From: Cyclostephanos tholiformis
Lineage: Eukaryota > Bacillariophyta > Thalassiosirophyceae > Thalassiosirales > Thalassiosiraceae
NCBI GenBank assembly: GCA_036939975.1
Contig: JALLPB010000341.1
Location: forward strand, 1 to 17,296
Length of the DNA stretch: 17,296 nucleotides
Reading direction: 5' to 3'
Under the pieces are notes generated by a model. The model had not been told where the DNA came from. It worked only from the letters and a program-made list of their open reading frames with translations, and searched no databases. The translations under genes were made by a program, and so were the position numbers. Positions 6,401 through 15,202 of this stretch are shown one piece after another. How positions within the stretch are numbered: the stretch's first letter is position 1; each line of letters starts with the position of its first letter.

Positions 6401-8553
6401 TCATTGTCTTGATCCCCTAGCAAGCACCAACGTCCTCGCGAGGTGTTGACGACTGCCCATGATTGCGGAAACGTCACGACAAGACATCCCCCTGCAGTTT
6501 ACCTCGTCCACGAACAGCAGCATGTCGCCGACATGTACCTCGTCGCGCAATATGCTCGTTTTGCCTACGGCATGCACCACCGGAAGGTCCCCGCTGGGAT
6601 TGTCGAGGACAATCCCCAGCTTCCCCGCCGGCACGATTACCTTGAATAGATCGAGGTTACTACAATCCACGATTCCAAGATCTTCCACGGTGGTGCCCGC
6701 ACTGACCATCATGGGCGATTCGTCAGAATGAACGGTCTTGCATTCCATATTACTTTTCATCTTGGTGTAATATTGTGGTTTGGATGAAAAGCTATCATAG
6801 AGGGGAGGGAGGGGGGGGGAGAGGGGGGCAGAGAGCATGAAATAAATAATATGAGGCGCCTCGAAACAATGGACGAAAAATGTAAAAAAAATCGTTGGAG
6901 AGCGCACCTCCTCCCTCCCGCGGTATCATCGAAGTTATCCACCTCGTAACCCAGCGTTTCGCCTGCGTACGTTTCTCCCAGCGTGCTAATGTCGATCGCC
7001 TCCGGCGAGGCCCACTCGCGCACCCGTATCGAGCCGAAATATCCCTCCTCATCGTTCGATGACGATGCGGCCACCGCGGTCGCAGACGGTCCGATCATCA
7101 TGTCCGATTTCGTTTCCGGCGTCGTCGCATCCATCCCCCCCCTCCTCATCCTCGCGAAATGCACCCCCAGGGCTAGAATGATGATGCAAGAAACGCCCGC
7201 CGACGTCGCGGATACGATCAACGCCGTATCATTGCGTCCGCCACCCGCTCCCCCCTCCCGATCCCCTTCGGAATCGTCCTCTGTCAACATTTGCGCCACG
7301 ACAAGATTCTCCCCATCGGCCTCCCCCCCCCCCTCCCCCGCATCGACAGTCGTGGCGGTCGTGTTGGGCCTCGTCGTCGTTACGTCGTTGATGTTGTCGG
7401 CCATCGTCATCCCCTCCGATGGCTCCGACGACGGCGGGTGGTACACCACATCGACACTTACGTCGCCGGCGCAGGGGAGGGATGTCGCATAGGACCGAGC
7501 ATCGTCGCAGGGGGTGACCGGGAGGGGGGGGTCGTCTTCCTTGTCGTCGACGTTGTGGTGCATCCCCCCCGTGGGCGGCGACGACGGCGGCGGCGAGGAT
7601 GGTGGATAGGTCGTCGCATGCGACGGCGATCCCGCGACGTCCGCGTCGTGATAGTCATAATCGTAGTCACCCCCCCCTCCCTCGACCTCGCCCTCCTCCA
7701 TCGCCGCCACGGTGATGGACGACGACGACGACGACTTCGACGTCGGTAATCTCGTTGGTAGTCCAGTTGGGAAATCTGTCGTCGGTTCCACCGAGGAAGG
7801 CGGTTCCGTGGTCGGGACGGCGTCAGCGTCAGCGTCCGCCTCCATCACCTGCACCTCCACTTCGTCGTCACTGTTCACCGCCTCCTCCTCCTCCTCCTCC
7901 TCCTCCTCTTCCACCTCCTCTTCCACCTCCTCGTCCATCGCCCCCTCCTCCTCGACCGTCGTCGTCGTCGTCGTCGCCGCCGACGTCGGGGGGCCCGTCC
8001 CGTCCACGAAGCCGCAGCTCCCACCCTCGTACCATAAATCGAAGTATCCATCTATCGCCCCGTCGCATATCCCACCATCAATATCAACATCGTCGGCGCC
8101 AACGGACGCTGGTAAACCGAAGGACACGCGGTATCCGACGCCGAGATAGGTGCCGTCCACGCCCATGGGATACTCGTGCACGTCGATTAGCGATCGTTCC
8201 GAATTCACCGTGCCGCGGACGTCATATGACGTCGTCGTCGCGGTCGTCGCGTCGTCCTCGTCGTCGTCATCATCACCGTCGCGTCGTCCCCAGAGGAACG
8301 TCGCCCTGGCCACGTACCGCCCTTCGTCATTCGGCAATGTCCCATCGACGCGTAAGGATATGTATCCGGTGGCCGTTTGCCTCTCCTCGTCGCATTCGAC
8401 GTCGTAGTCGACGCTGCAATCGGCAGAGTAAGACGACGACGACGACGACGACGATGACGACGCGACGATCGTTACGGGCAGTGAAAGAAGTATCAGTGGT
8501 AGGAGGGGGAGGACGACACGACAAAGCAGCAACGGGAGGAGGCGGCGGATCAT
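6401..8553 (-). CDS. Predicted single-pass membrane protein with cytosolic PDZ domain (two exons)
   Basis: Exon 1 runs from the ATG at 8553 to 6908 and exon 2 from 6791 to the TGA at 6403-6401; spliced, they give 678 aa. The parts in order are: a signal peptide (about 1-31, Leu-rich); a Ser run; a small Cys-containing luminal domain (about 43-186) of no family I recognise; a long acidic, Thr/Ser/Pro-rich low-complexity stalk with a Glu run (about 187-440); one transmembrane helix (about 444-466) followed by ARMRR, which sets the tail in the cytosol; a tail with YFGSIRVREWASPEAIDIST (505-524); and a PDZ domain (about 597-674) with the ligand-loop pattern KLGIVL at 606-611. PDZ domains bind short, usually C-terminal, peptides, so the tail probably docks a cytosolic partner. 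From memory, the ISTLG-type tail plus PDZ recurs in diatom membrane proteins. The role is unknown. If unspliced, the PDZ part could be a separate protein starting at the ATG at 6760. Confidence 0.7.
6792..6907 (-). other. Predicted 116-nt GT-AG intron in the PDZ membrane protein gene
   Basis: On the minus strand the donor is AG|GTGCGC (intron starts at 6907) and the acceptor is ATAG|C (intron ends at 6792). A long C/T-rich tract lies at about 6837-6799, just before the acceptor. Removing 116 nt, which is not a multiple of three, joins the membrane-protein frame to the PDZ frame without a stop and makes the split codon AG+C (Ser549). Without splicing, the first frame runs on into a basic and Pro-rich tail with no family resemblance. 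A nearby alternative acceptor (ACCAAG at about 6761) would put a stop straight after this donor. Confidence 0.7.
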
Positions 8554-8614
8554 TCCTTTCCTGTTTTCGGCCGTAGATGGGAAAATGAAGAAACAAAAAA
8601 TCGACTTGTGTTAT

Positions 8615-8621
8615 TTTTATA
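8615..8621 (-). promoter_or_regulatory. TATA-like element upstream of the PDZ membrane protein gene
   Basis: The minus strand reads TATAAAA at 8621-8615, about 62 nt upstream of the ATG at 8553. The spacing would suit a TATA box with a short 5' untranslated region. The surrounding sequence is AT-rich, so chance is a real alternative. Confidence 0.25.
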
Positions 8622-9253
8622 TTTTTGATCTCGATGCCCGGGTCCTTCTATTGGACTCTAAACACGATGCATAATGATAATACCCTCTCCCTCGCTCTCT
8701 CTCTCTCATGAGAGTGGGAGACTAAGTAGTAAGTACACTCCGTCCACCCCCCCCCATCTTAGGCGAGCGCGAGACTGCCTCTTTTAGGCGGTTCCCATCT
8801 TGTTGTGTACTACGAGTGTGTGTGTTGTTATTTTTTTCGAAACAGAGAGAGATCGTAAAAACGATTAAAAAAAGGGGTTCACAAAAAATAATCGGATTCC
8901 TCTGTATCACATGAGAGGCACGTTTCTCGCAGACGTCTCAACACGATTGGAGAGCTCAAAATCAAGAGATCTAAAAGTATCATATGGTATCCCAAGAAGT
9001 AGCAAGCTACCTCTGTAGGAATAGTAAAGATGATAGAGTGACTCCGAGTATATTACTTGTGATTCTCCCTCTCACCAAAACGCCCAAAAATGTGACGCGA
9101 GTCATCTTGCGGTACAATGCTCGCTTACCTATTTTGTACTCTAACTTACACTAATCGCTAATCCGAACGTGTGAGTGACTCCGATTTTTTTTATTCATCC
9201 TGTTCCCCACATATTCGAGTGGGCTTAGATGGTCTTTTTTTGGGGTATAACAA

Positions 9254-9312
9254 GGGGGAGAATGGGGGGTCAATGTCATGTATGACAGCTGGACTACCCC
9301 CATTCTCCCCCC
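9254..9312. repeat. Long G/C palindrome with inner hairpin
   Basis: GGGGGAGAATGGGGG within 9254-9269 is the perfect reverse complement of sequence within 9297-9312. An inner palindrome, TGTCATGTATGACA at 9274-9287, lies in the loop. A stem of this strength would form a stable cruciform or RNA hairpin. It sits just upstream of the 375-bp duplicated block and could be its boundary or an independent foldback. Confidence 0.75.
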
Positions 9313-9331
9313 ATTAGAGTGGGTGTAAACT

Positions 9332-10080
9332 CAAAACTTGGGGGGGGAAGCGGGGTTTCCGCCGAATTTGGGTTTTGTGCTTAATTTTTCCCCCCGCCCT
9401 CCCCCCCCCCCCCTATACATGTGGAATGCTAAATATCGTAGATTTAGCAGAAAACTTATCACCTGGGAATAGTACAAAATTCTATGATGCCGATGTTGAT
9501 GACTTTGACAAAAATGAAATGTGATGATGATGATGAAGGAGGGGGAGAGGGGTAATGGCAGTAGGGGGGGGGAAGGCAATGAGATTGGATTTCATTGCCT
9601 GATGATGTCAACAAAATTGGTGAGGCAAGGAGCACAGGATGAAGATGGGGATGATGAGGAGGAGGTGGCGTGAGGAGGAAGAGCTTTGGCTTCGGCCATT
9701 CAAAACTTGGGGGGAAATCTGGGGGATCGCCTAACAGGTCAGCAGGGTATCCACCGAAGTTGGGTTTTGTGGCATTAAATCCCCCCCCCCCCCCTTTACA
9801 TGTGGAATGCTAAATATTGTAGATTAAGCAGAAAACTTACCACCTAAGAATAGTAAAAAAATCTATGATGATGACAACAATGACAAAAATGACAAAAATG
9901 ACAGAAATGACAAAACAACAACACGACAATTTGATGATGAGGTAAGGAGGTGATGAGATTTGACTTCATTGCCTGATGACATCAATGAAAATGAAAATGG
10001 TGAGACAAGGAGTGCAGGACAAGGACAAGGGCAAGGAAGAGGAGACAGCGGGAGGAGGAAGAGCTTTGGCCTTGGTCATG
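9332..10080. repeat. Tandem duplication of about 370-380 bp
   Basis: Unit 1 (9332-9700) and unit 2 (9701-about 10080) share an ordered series of landmarks. CAAAACTTGG is at 9332 and 9701; a C-run followed by TACATGTGGAATGCTAAATA at 9416 and 9797; TTCATTGCCTGATGA shortly after 9590 and 9963; GAGGAGGAAGAGCTTTGG near 9672 and 10052. Offsets vary from 369 to 381, so indels have built up. Each unit also has GATGAT/GACAAAAAT simple repeats. No coding potential is convincing. The block ends about 215 bp before the copia terminus. Confidence 0.8.
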
Positions 10081-10294
10081 GCTGATGATGGAAAGAAAGA
10101 GGGGAGGGGGGAGAATGGGGAGGAGGGAGGGGGGGGGAATTATTGGACCAGGCCCTCTGTAGAGGGCAACAGGGGCATTCTTGGGGCAAAAATTGAATTT
10201 TCACCCCCAAAATGCTGTGAAACCCCCCCCAGATTCACCCCCCTTGGAGTCAGGGCGAATTTGGGGCAGTGGTATAGTTGCCATATGACATCAT
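10081..10294. other. G/C-run-rich non-coding spacer flanking the copia relic
   Basis: This stretch contains G-runs and C-runs and a near-palindrome around 10177-10203 (GGGGCAAAAATTG... then ...TTTTCACCCC), but no recognisable gene. It is not the continuation of the gypsy element that flanks the other end of the copia relic. Confidence 0.5.
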
Positions 10295-10320
10295 TGTTGG
10301 GGAACTGCCATACCAGGCGG
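10295..10320. repeat. Copia terminal inverted repeat, left end
   Basis: A 26-bp sequence beginning TGTTGGGGAAC and ending ACCAGGCGG. It matches the inverted copy at 15177-15202 with a single mismatch. TG...CA ends are normal for LTR elements, but their inverted ends are usually only a few bases long. Confidence 0.85.
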
Positions 10321-10475
10321 TTGCCTTTTCACATACACCATATATAAGATTACTCTGGATCCAATTTAATTCAACAGATGATTATTTTAAACAAGTGAGT
10401 TCGAAGGAAGTTCTGGTGCTATACGACATTGTTGGTCAGATATTCTTATTGTCCGCCGTACGTCTCCTGTCTAGG

Positions 10476-12236
10476 TTACACACGCTCATGTAATCCAACA
10501 CACTCCTGCGGTGCAACTTCTTGTATGCGAAAACCCTCATGACCAGTCTTTGATACCCCATCACGGGTCAACACTTTTTCTGCTTCCTTCATTGAAAGTG
10601 AGCCCATTATCAAGTCTCTGAAGTTTCTGAAAACAGATCCTTGAAGCAACTTAGTCATAAAGCCCGCGACCATTTCTTTAGTTGGACACCATTCCACTTG
10701 AACTTCTCTTTTTGCAATTCAATCTGTGATAAAAAGTATCTAACATTGATGTGTTTTGTGCGCCTACTGCTGGATGCCTTCCCATTATGTTCCAATAGCG
10801 TTGTGCTCTTATTATCTTGAAAAATAATATTGTCACTTACATGGTACCCTTGTGCCTTCAAGAAGTGTCTCATCCAAAGTATCATGGCATCATGTCATTG
10901 ACACCGACTTGTTTGCTCTCCATCAAGCTTCTGGTGTTCAGCTTTTGTTTTGTGGAGCTGACTATAGAAAACCCTCTACCCATCCTTAAACCACCTCCGA
11001 TGTGCCTACGCATATTGGAATGCACGGCAAATAATGCATCTATGTATCATTTTAATACGCCGCTGTTATCTGCACCAAGTATTAGTGGCAGATCTATTGT
11101 AGACCTCAGATAGTCAATCAAGTGACCCAATTTCCTCCAATCATCAATGTCAGGAGATCGGACCCGTGTAGTAAGGAATGCAATCGATACCAATGCATCA
11201 GGCCAAGCTCTCTTCACCATGTAAAGAGCTTTTGCAACTATGTTGTGGAAAGTGGTGCTCATCTCTGTGCTTAGTTTTGTCGCATCCTCATCGATTTTGA
11301 ACAGGTCATCAGGTGCAGCACATTTTTTGCCTTTCTTTCCATGCCTCGAGATCACTTTAGTGAACCCATCACTATCGAGCTGGGGTGCCTTATCCCACAC
11401 ATCAATGACTTCCTTTACATAGTCTACCATTGAGATCTTCACCTGTCCCTTGGTCGTAAAGTCAAGAGTCATACCGAGATATTTATGAACCTTGCCTCGG
11501 CTCACCTTCATCTTACCACTCCCATCCATGAAAATACTTTCGTAATCTCTTCGTAGCCATTTGATTGTTTGCTCTACTACTTGATTGGATACATGCAATA
11601 TCTTACAGTCATCAACATGAAAACATATTGTGCATTGTTTGCCTTCAATCTCCTTGTTCCACACACATGCAATGTACGGGTTCACTTCGTACCCATTGTT
11701 TTTAGACTCTTGGTAAACTTTTCACAGTAGAGTAGGCTTGCAACCATGGTGCAATACAATGCATTTAAGCATTCCACCAAAATTTATTTGTTACCTTTTA
11801 TATCAGTGGTCACATATGCTTCGCACACCTCTGGAGCTATCTTCACTAGAATATCCATGAGCATGCCTCTGATGCGAATAATAACATGTAACTTCTTGTC
11901 CTCAACAACAGTTTGAATAAAAGCGTTGGGAACGTCGATCACTGCCGAGTGTCTTTCCTCAATCGTGTCGACAACAGACGTGAGTATTACTGATTCGGTG
12001 GTGACCGTTGGAGAGCTTGCATCTTCTTTTTGTATATAGCCTCTCTATTTATTACCACCAGCTACCGTGTGACCCTTAATCTCGCCGGTGCGTTTCTTTG
12101 TTAAGAATATGTGAGACTCTAGTACAGTCTCCTTCTGCTTGGACGTCAACTCGCTCCAATGAACTGGCTTGAATGTGTTCCGCCAGTGCAGTTGCTTTAT
12201 CTCTGTCTCCTGTCTCGGCGGCAGATTTGGTATCAT
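10476..12236 (-). pseudogene. Copia reverse transcriptase and RNase H remnant
   Basis: RT begins with LHWRNTFKPVHWSELTSKQK (within 12236-12045), continues through a stop (GGNK, stop, RGY) to VIDVPNAFIQ, and reaches the catalytic CFHVDDCKILH at about 11625-11593. RNase H follows: YIDALFAVH after a TGA where Trp is expected (about 11044), and QDNKSTTLLEHNGKASSSRR (within 10885-10655). The conserved end, VEWCPTKEMVAGFMTKLLQG in the family pattern, leads to a stop at 10476-10478. At least five stops or shifts break the frame, so no full enzyme is made, although the RT Asp pair is still present. Confidence 0.88.
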
Positions 12237-12792
12237 TACCCCACATTTTAATGGCTGCTTTCAACGTTAGTTGCGTAAGTACCATTTCAACTATCTGTGG
12301 TTCGAATTCTTTTGATGAAATTTGAGTAGCTGCATACTCATATGATTTGCCCTTCATCGCAGGAACATATTTTTGGACTTGTTTGTGGATTCTCTTCGAC
12401 CATTGTGATGATGCAGGTACCGCAGTCGGTTCAACTATCACTACCATGGGCACCTTTGCCAACTGTTGTGTAGGGGTAGGCTGTTTATTCATAGTAGGCC
12501 CAAAATCTTCCGATGCAGGATCGAAATTATTACCACCATCATCTACTAGAGACGGGTTTTCATGCTCCTCGGGAATGTTGATAAGATCATTCATTTTTCC
12601 ATCTGTCTCGTTGTTCTCCTCAACAGCTGTATCTTCGATGGCTATTGCCGTGTCCACTCCTAGGATCTTAGCAATATCCCCGACCACTCCTGGAAGCTTG
12701 TAAACAGTAAGTTCCAAACGGGAGAGAGCATTGCTTATAAGTAAGTGTTTGCCCTGACATAATAATTTTCGGACTAATGTAGTCTGAAACAC
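12237..12792 (-). pseudogene. Copia integrase-RT linker region
   Basis: A mostly open stretch between integrase and RT, rich in Glu, Asp, Thr and Pro, ends near EMVLTQLTLKAAIKMWG. In copia polyproteins a variable linker normally sits here. Its frame differs from those of both the integrase end and the RT start, so frameshifts lie at both edges. The first part (about 12792-12668) overlaps the integrase tail read in another frame. Confidence 0.6.
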
Positions 12793-13667
12793 CTCCCTTT
12801 GCCGTAGAGTAATTTAGCATCTTCACCACAAAGAATACCATGTGAGTCAACATTTTCACAGGTATCTGTGTGAAGGGAATGGAGTGTTGGACTGCCCGAG
12901 TTTGCTCCTTCACTACCCTAATTCGACATTCGATGTAGGGTTCATGCTCATTCACACTCGTGAGATTGAGTGTTGGGGCCCCCAGAAGCTTGTACATGAG
13001 CTCGGCGAAGGGTGCAAATTCGTTAACAGCCATAACAGTAATAATCTGGAAGCCTTTTTGCAGGTAATACATAAAGATCGATTTGAATGCTGCAAAGATA
13101 GTTGCAGTCTTTCGATTTGCTAGATGCGTCACCATAGTGAAGCATATGTTTCGGCTGAGCATGATGAAAAATGGAATTTTGTTGACAAAAAATCGTCAAA
13201 AGACATTGTCACATTCCAATGTAACTCCCATATTTCTGTTGATACCGCAACCATGTTTGATGGGACATGCTCCGGAGTTTTTCTTGTTGTTTTTCCTTTC
13301 AATGATGGGACACTTTTGCCCCAAATCTTGTTGGCAATGTTCATGTCTTCAGTTTCACCAGACATTCCTGCACTTGGTTGGATCGAAGAATCCACTTGTA
13401 GTTGTGATCTGGAGGGAAAGCTAACCCAGCCATTAGAGTCCTTGCTTTCTTGGCTGATGCAATTTGTCGCTTAGTGAACGACTTCCTGTTATCTTCTACT
13501 GTGACTATGAAGGTGAACTCTTCACGCTTTGGATCATAGAAGTGCAGGCCGCTGTTGTGCATTCTAAATATCATGTTTGGTAGGCCATTATCCTCACGCC
13601 AAGCAATGAATGCTCTGATGTAGCTGTCATAGGTTACACGGTAACACTTGATAGCATCCTTAAGCAA
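12668..13667 (-). pseudogene. Copia integrase remnant with lost catalytic Asp
   Basis: The pre-integrase segment (SYIRAFIAWREDNGLPNMIF, then GLHFYDPKREEFTFIVTVE) occupies about 13650-13480. The core continues in other frames: IWELHWNVTMSFDDF (candidate first Asp, about 13220-13180), then VTHLANRKTATIFAAFKSIF (from 13132). The second Asp, expected in an xADNEFAP context, is Val here (VMAVNEFAP, codon 13025-13027). The Glu region NEHEPYIECRIRVVKE is kept. The end reads SPKIIMSGQTLTYKQCSLPFG. There are frameshifts near 13395-13345 and 13160-13190. With Asp lost, the enzyme could not act even if the frames were whole. Confidence 0.85.
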
Positions 13668-13674
13668 TAGGATG

Positions 13675-13870
13675 TTAGTGATGGTTTTTTTTTAACCATA
13701 CTTCAGTTGATTGACTAATCATTGCTGTGTGATTAACATCCAATGTTCCTCCATTACTCCTTAGTGTCAGGGGTTCAGTCGAGCTTGACACATCTGTTAC
13801 CATTTGACAATTGCAGAATAGGGACATTGTAGATTGGTTGTCCAGGAGTATTACCTCTCGTAGGTTGATG
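13675..13870 (-). pseudogene. Copia aspartic protease remnant
   Basis: The frame SDINLREVILLDNQSTMSLF contains the copia-type protease active-site motif D-N-Q-S-T (codons 13842-13828), followed by a conserved-looking LTLRSNGGTLDVNHTA. The frame breaks at a T-run (13685-13693 on the plus strand) before the integrase part begins. The open frame in this stretch is short and was recognised by motif. Confidence 0.75.
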
Positions 13871-13874
13871 TCAC

Positions 13875-15139
13875 TTAATTTTCCTTTTGATGTTTCAGCG
13901 CCACCTCAGCATGGCGCTCGACGGGTGGCACATAGTGGTTGAATAAGGAGAAGTGTTGGGTGAATTGGAAGTGAGACTGATCATCTTCCAAATCTGAAAT
14001 CTCATCATCCGCTTTGAGCTGACCTTTCAGCTGCATGAACTGCTTCTTGAACTTCTGCTCCAGTTGGTCCAATTTGTCTGACTTAGATGAGATTGAAGAA
14101 TCCTCGGAATTTGTCGATTTCTTCTTTAGTGGGCATTTGGCTGCTGGATGCCCCTTTTTATCACAGATGAAGCATTCTTTATCCTTCCAGAAATTGCTTT
14201 TTTCATCGTTGCTATCATCTTTCTTCTTCTTCTCATCTGTCTTCTTCTTTCCTTTTTGTCCTTTTTGTGCAAATGCCGTTCCTTTGCTGGCTGCTGCTGT
14301 TGGTGGTGGCTTCCTCTTGTCATACTTGTTGAGGAGTGCAATAGCATTGCTCCGTGATTCCGGATATTCATCCCTCCTAGCAATAAACTCTTCCAGTAGA
14401 TTGTTCTTTACCAATTTGTGTGTTTATGTGTTGCTGCTGTTGACAATTAGGAGGTATGCCAACAATCTTTTTGATTCACTTAGAATCGTATCCTGTTCGT
14501 CGGGAGTTAAGGTATCAAACTCTCCCCATCCTTTTGATTCACAGCAGTAGTCCCACAAGCTTGAGAAATTGTTGAATTGCATTCCCACAGACTCAACAAC
14601 GTCAACTCTGGTATTAAGTTTCTCATACCATTGTGCATTTGATTGGTTGTCCTGTTGTTTTAACGTTAGAACAGCTAACAAATTCTCCACAAGATTGTGT
14701 GGAGGGTATTCATCTCCGGTTTGCTTCATGACTACTTTTTCGATGAGCGTGTATAGCTCTAGCGGTTTTTGGTTTTTGTTGACTTTTTCCCATTGAGGGT
14801 CATCATGCAGCTTGTCTTGTAATCCGATGATGATTGCAAATGCCTCCTGCTGGTTGAGTAGATGTTTGCTAACTTGTTCTTTGTCTCTAGCTCACCCATT
14901 ATATCTCCTCCATACATGCTACCGATGTTTTGTGCAACCTTTATTTACGTGTTGCGCATGAGATCAGCCGACAATCTTTCACCGAGATTGAATATGTTTC
15001 CTTCCAATTCTTTGTTTAGCCCAGTCTTAATGACTCTTGTTCTAGTGACGCCATGGCCTCCCCTGCTGCCACGTCCTGGGTTGTTGTTGTTGCGACCGCC
15101 ACCGCGACCTCCTTTGCCTCTTCCAGCTATAACTGCAAG
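13875..15139 (-). pseudogene. Copia gag remnant with CCHC zinc knuckle
   Basis: The N-terminal part (15139 down to about 14900) reads AVIAGRGKGGRGGGRNNNN, then GLNKELEGNIFNLGE, with one stop and no ATG; an in-frame TGA lies two codons upstream. After a frameshift near 14880 it reads HLLNQQEAFAIIIGLQDKLH, DDPQWEKVNKNQKPLELYTL and on to about 14424. A further break leads to the Lys-rich section with the zinc knuckle CFICDKKGHPAAKC (CX2CX4HX4C, 14174-14133). The gag core packages RNA in intact elements; here it is broken in at least three places. Confidence 0.85.
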
Positions 15140-15176
15140 AATTCACTTCACGGCTTCTTTAAAATAATGTTGGTGG

Positions 15177-15202
15177 CCGCCTGGTATGGCGGTTCCCCAA
15201 CA
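15177..15202. repeat. Copia terminal inverted repeat, right end
   Basis: Inverted copy of 10295-10320 with one mismatch. On the minus strand it begins TGTTGGGGAACCGCC. Only about 37 bp separate it from the first gag codon, far too little for a normal 5' LTR plus primer-binding site. The outer edge abuts gypsy sequence reading YAMGG. Confidence 0.85.

Larger units (their letters stand above)
8554..9331. other. Non-coding interval upstream of the PDZ membrane protein gene
   Basis: No supported gene is seen. The stretch holds a TATA-like site near 8615-8621, a CT-rich microsatellite at about 8687-8707 and a G/C palindrome at 9254-9312. The promoter of the minus-strand gene must start here. The open frames present are short and look random. 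Confidence 0.6.
10295..15202 (-). mobile_element. Decayed Ty1/copia-type retrotransposon with 26-bp inverted termini
   Basis: On the minus strand the order is gag with a CCHC knuckle, protease (DNQST), integrase, reverse transcriptase (HVDD), RNase H. Integrase before RT defines the Ty1/copia type, and the wording of the motifs resembles diatom copia elements as I recall them. The ends are 10295-10320 (starting TGTTGGGGAACTGCC) and 15177-15202, its reverse complement with one mismatch. No direct LTR pair was found. Flanking bases (ATCAT on the left, CCCAC on the right) show no target-site duplication. Stops and frameshifts occur in every domain. The right end lies inside the RNase H region of a gypsy relic. 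Confidence 0.82.

Noticed and set aside
7712..8576. Open frames on the plus strand opposite the PDZ membrane protein gene
   Set aside because: Their Pro, Arg and Ser runs are antisense images of the Glu, Asp and Ser triplet repeats of the real gene.
9332..10080. CRISPR-like array
   Set aside because: There are only two long units with gradual divergence, and no short identical repeats with unique spacers.
9976..10347. Open frame of 123 codons on the plus strand
   Set aside because: It spans the repeat unit, purine-rich simple sequence and the copia terminus, with no domain and no sign of a promoter or splice site.
12295..12312. GGTTCGAATTC, resembling a tRNA T-arm
   Set aside because: No matching acceptor stem or anticodon arm surrounds it, and it lies in the copia linker.
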